Source of the DNA: Thermoplasmata archaeon
GTDB lineage: Archaea > Thermoplasmatota > Thermoplasmata > Lutacidiplasmatales > UBA184
Assembly (NCBI GenBank): GCA_030039995.1
Contig: JASHUL010000141.1
Span: 1 to 7,600, forward strand
Length of the DNA: 7,600 nt
Direction: 5' to 3'
The notes under the pieces were generated by a model. It saw only the letters and a program-made list of their open reading frames with translations. It was not told where the DNA came from and ran no database searches. This document shows, piece after piece, positions 5,469 through 7,600 of the stretch. Within the stretch, counting starts at the first letter, position 1. Each line of letters opens with the position of its first letter. A program made the translations under genes and the position numbers.

Positions 5469-6815
5469 TCAAAAGCTCTCGGAACGGACGGTTCGTCCCG
5501 GTTCCGGCCCCCGAACGGCGAGGTGGCGCCTCGCGGACGGTGTCGGGTGATAGATCCCGGGGCTCAGCTCGGGGGCGAGTCGAGGGCGGGTCGCCGCTTC
5601 GGGAGGCCAGCGTCGTCGGCATCCGGCACAGCGGAAGCCTCGCGTACGCCCGAGCGACCGCGTCGTTCGCCCGCAGCGCGCGCATCGTGGCGGCCGGCTC
5701 GGCCCCCACCGGGCCGCGAGACGCACGACCTCGATCCCCTCGAGCCGGAGGTCGGGCGAGAGATCGCGGCTGCCCCATACGCGAACGCGGTCCCCCGGAC
5801 GGAGGCCCTGCGCGACCGAGGGAAGGGTCTTCGTCGGCTCGAACGCGCGGCAGGTGATCTCGTCTCCGGCTCCGTCCGCGAGGACGAAGCTGACGTGCCC
5901 ACCTTCCCGAACGGCGGGTACCGAGACCACCCGCCCCGCGATGTACGCGGAGCCGTAGGCGGAGAGGTTCGCCACCGGGCGCGCGACCAGATGGTCGCCG
6001 GAGCCCTGATTCGTACGGAATAGGACCCAACGGTCCACGGCCTCGGACAGGATGGTGCGACGAGCGGCGATCGGCGGGTCCGGTCGAGTGGCCCGGAGAC
6101 CGAAAAGGATCGGGCACGGCGTGTGCGGCGCGACGAGCACCCGGCGCGTCCGCGGGTCGTGGCAAAGGAACAGCTCGGGAAAGCGGTCCTGAGCCCGTCG
6201 GACGCTCTCCGCGTCGAGCTCCCGCCGGCTTCCCCAGCGCTCGCGCGCCCGGTAGGCGATGAGCTCCCAGGTGGGATGGGATCCCGGCCAGGCCACGGCG
6301 GCCGCCGCGCCCACGATCCCCCGGTTCGCGCCGGCGGTCCGGACGGTCGCGCCCTCCCGTTCGAGCCGGCCGGCGAGGTCGTCCACGTTCACGACGTCGC
6401 GGACGGCTCGCCAGTACAGTGAGGCGGGAAGCCGCCGGTCGACGGCGACCAGGGCGGGGTCGGTGCCGGGCTCACCGGTCCGAGAGCTCCGAAGCACTCG
6501 CCACCAGGCTGCCTCGACGAACGACTCGGCGACCTTCGACGAAATCTTCCTACCGACCGGGTAGGACCAGACGGGGTGCCCGTCGACCTCGCCGAGGCGA
6601 CGACGAGCTCCACGGCCCTTCCCGAACCGGGCCGAGAGCGCGGCGTTGCCGCGGGTCTTCCAAGGGATGTTCGGATTCAACCGCACGAGTCGGGGCTCTC
6701 CGATCAGGTCGATCCCCCGCCCGCGGGCCTCGTCCAACAGCTCGGTCAGCACCCAGGTGGTGCAGCCGCCGTTCGGACTGTCCGTGTCGTCGATCCCGAG
6801 CCAGATCGGTCCCAC
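5469..6815 (-). CDS. tiaS: tRNA(Ile2) 2-agmatinylcytidine synthetase TiaS
   Basis: TiaS uses ATP and agmatine to convert the wobble cytidine 34 of tRNA-Ile2 (CAU anticodon) to agmatidine, so that it reads AUA as isoleucine rather than AUG; the enzyme is essential in archaea that have it. The 448-residue protein has all four expected parts: the kinase-like domain with LGIDDTDS at 6-13, GGCTT at 16-20 and RLNPNIPWKTRGNAA at 45-59; a ferredoxin-like region with GANRGIVGAAAA near 162-173; an OB-fold from about 275 to 366 (YIAGRVVSVP, GDRVRVWG); and a C-terminal zinc ribbon with C378, C381, C396 and C399. The end (YHPTPSARRHL) is also family-typical. The start is GTG at 6813-6815, which places the LGIDDTDS strand at residue 6, its usual place; no in-frame start lies just upstream. 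A GC-rich inverted repeat abuts this start codon. It lies 47 bases downstream of the oxidoreductase gene and may be cotranscribed with it. Confidence 0.96.
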   Translation of the reverse strand: MGPIWLGIDDTDSPNGGCTTWVLTELLDEARGRGIDLIGEPRLVRLNPNIPWKTRGNAALSARFGKGRGARRRLGEVDGHPVWSYPVGRKISSKVAESFVEAAWWRVLRSSRTGEPGTDPALVAVDRRLPASLYWRAVRDVVNVDDLAGRLEREGATVRTAGANRGIVGAAAAVAWPGSHPTWELIAYRARERWGSRRELDAESVRRAQDRFPELFLCHDPRTRRVLVAPHTPCPILFGLRATRPDPPIAARRTILSEAVDRWVLFRTNQGSGDHLVARPVANLSAYGSAYIAGRVVSVPAVREGGHVSFVLADGAGDEITCRAFEPTKTLPSVAQGLRPGDRVRVWGSRDLSPDLRLEGIEVVRLAARWGPSRPPRCARCGRTTRSLGRTRGFRCAGCRRRWPPEAATRPRLAPELSPGIYHPTPSARRHLAVRGPEPGRTVRSESF

Positions 6816-6837
6816 CCCGGTCGGCGCAGGACCGGGG
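6815..6837 (-). repeat. Inverted repeat ending at the tiaS start codon
   Basis: On the - strand CCCCGGTC, a 7-base loop, and GACCGGGG form a perfect 8-bp stem. The last G of the stem is the first base of the GTG start codon of tiaS. In the mRNA this would cover the place where a ribosome-binding site should be, and no Shine-Dalgarno sequence is visible. The left arm with its next base (CGGTCC) could instead pair with GGACCG in codons 2-4. A stem of this size can occur by chance in DNA this rich in GC. Confidence 0.35.
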
Positions 6838-6862
6838 CGGAGATGACACCGCCGGCGGGAAC

Positions 6863-7600
6863 TTACGCGAGACCGGCGAGCAACTTCTGGTAGGCCGCCA
6901 GGTTCGGCTCGAGGGCGATCTCCGAACGGGCCGGGCCGGGGAATTCCCCCAAGAGCTTCGTCTCGAGACCGGCCTTCTGCGCGTCGCGCGGCCGGTGGAG
7001 CACGCCGATCGGGATCTTCCCCGCCTCGAGCGTCTCGAGGTAGAGCCGGAACATCGTTTTGCGGTCGGTCGGGTCGTAGCCCGCGAGCTTCGAGAGGTCG
7101 ACGACCTTCTCCCGCCAGAGCTTGTAGGTGTCGTTGTAGGTCACGCAGGGCGAAAGGTCCTCGACGAACGCGAACCCACGGCCGTCGTGGTTGAACCGGA
7201 TCGCCTCCTCGAGCACCGCGGTCATCGTCTTCGGGTCTCCCGAGAACGTGCGGGCGATGAAGTTCGGGGCCGGGATGGACAGCGCGCTCAGGATCGCGTC
7301 GAACGGCGCCTCCACGTTCCCCTCGAAACCGATCTGGCTCGTCGGCGACGGCTGACCCTTCGTCAGTCCGTACGTCTCGTTGTTCATGACGATGTAGAGG
7401 ATCGAGGCGTTCTTCTTGAACGCGTGCATGAAGTGGCCCATCCCGATCGCGTAGCCGTCCCCGTCGCCGCCCGCGGCCACGACCGTGAGCCCCGGGTTAG
7501 CGAGCTTCACGCCGACCGCCTGCGCGAGGAGACGCCCGTGGAGCGCATGGATCCCGTTCACTTCGAGGAAGTTGTGGATCGAGCCCGAGCAGCCGATCCC
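6863..7600 (-). CDS. korB: 2-oxoacid:ferredoxin oxidoreductase, beta subunit (5' end outside window)
   Basis: The beta subunit binds thiamine diphosphate and, with the alpha (or alpha-gamma) subunit, decarboxylates 2-oxoacids to acyl-CoA while reducing ferredoxin. The frame is open to the right edge; 245 residues are visible and the N-terminus with the first CxxC iron-sulfur ligands lies outside. Numbering from the edge, GIGCSG starts the fragment and C4 is the expected third 4Fe-4S ligand, C152 in SPCVTYND is the expected fourth. The ThDP/Mg motif is GDGDG at 45-49 through NN at 73-74, followed by YGLTKGQPSPTS, typical of the two-subunit KorB/OFOR type. LHGRLLAQAVGVKLANP also fits. Which 2-oxoacid is used cannot be told from this subunit alone, so the symbol is a family label. 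The alpha subunit should lie just to the right. An internal GTG at 7559-7561 is not the start, because conserved sequence continues upstream of it. Confidence 0.93.
   Translation of the reverse strand, partial: GIGCSGSIHNFLEVNGIHALHGRLLAQAVGVKLANPGLTVVAAGGDGDGYAIGMGHFMHAFKKNASILYIVMNNETYGLTKGQPSPTSQIGFEGNVEAPFDAILSALSIPAPNFIARTFSGDPKTMTAVLEEAIRFNHDGRGFAFVEDLSPCVTYNDTYKLWREKVVDLSKLAGYDPTDRKTMFRLYLETLEAGKIPIGVLHRPRDAQKAGLETKLLGEFPGPARSEIALEPNLAAYQKLLAGLA

Noticed and set aside
4226..5857. 543-codon + strand frame, the longest open frame in the window
   Set aside because: It runs antisense across the zinc-ribbon gene, the spacer and the end of tiaS. Its product is dominated by Arg, Gly, Pro and Asp, and it has no plausible start context. 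Length alone means little at this base composition.
7559..7561. GTG as a start codon for the oxidoreductase beta subunit
   Set aside because: The conserved GIGCSG segment with an iron-sulfur ligand lies upstream in the same frame, so the gene continues past the window edge.
1..7600. CRISPR array, insertion sequence, tRNA or rRNA gene
   Set aside because: I saw no regularly spaced direct repeats, no transposase motifs or terminal repeats, and no cloverleaf-like or rRNA sequence; nearly all bases are covered by ordinary genes.

Overview
The window is a very GC-rich piece of an archaeal chromosome, densely packed with housekeeping genes. The archaeal assignment rests on markers that occur together: a CTP-type riboflavin kinase tail, an archaeosine-forming radical SAM enzyme (RaSEA), the tRNA-Ile2 agmatidine synthetase TiaS, an archaeal-type HisRS and a ferredoxin-dependent 2-oxoacid oxidoreductase. 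RaSEA and TiaS together point to the euryarchaeal side. A high-GC Thermoplasmatota member is my best guess, but the window alone does not prove the class. I see no mobile element, CRISPR array, rRNA or tRNA gene.

Layout. On the + strand, positions 1-2077 hold a tight operon: the 3' end of riboflavin kinase, then RaSEA, then ammonia-dependent NAD synthetase. Both junctions are 4-base GTGA overlaps. After a short spacer with a GC hairpin and a TATA-like box comes a + strand gene (2166-3050) for an archaeal homologue of human CDIN1/C15orf41, a TPD-motif PD-(D/E)XK nuclease family. On the - strand, read right to left, are the beta subunit of a 2-oxoacid:ferredoxin oxidoreductase (cut by the window edge), tiaS, an unrecognised zinc-ribbon/helical-repeat protein, and hisS. 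The two strands converge at 2908-3050, where the 3' ends of the nuclease-family gene and hisS overlap by 143 bases.

How the genes fit together. Three of the seven genes concern tRNA: archaeosine formation, agmatidine formation at the wobble base of tRNA-Ile2, and histidine charging. The others make FMN and NAD or use ferredoxin. The zinc-ribbon protein sits between tiaS and hisS and has no assigned function. The two least understood genes, and so the ones most worth attention, are the CDIN1 homologue and this zinc-ribbon protein. I did not find a convincing new multi-gene defence or mobile system here; the remaining signals are small (overlaps, hairpins, cryptic repeats) and are scored modestly.
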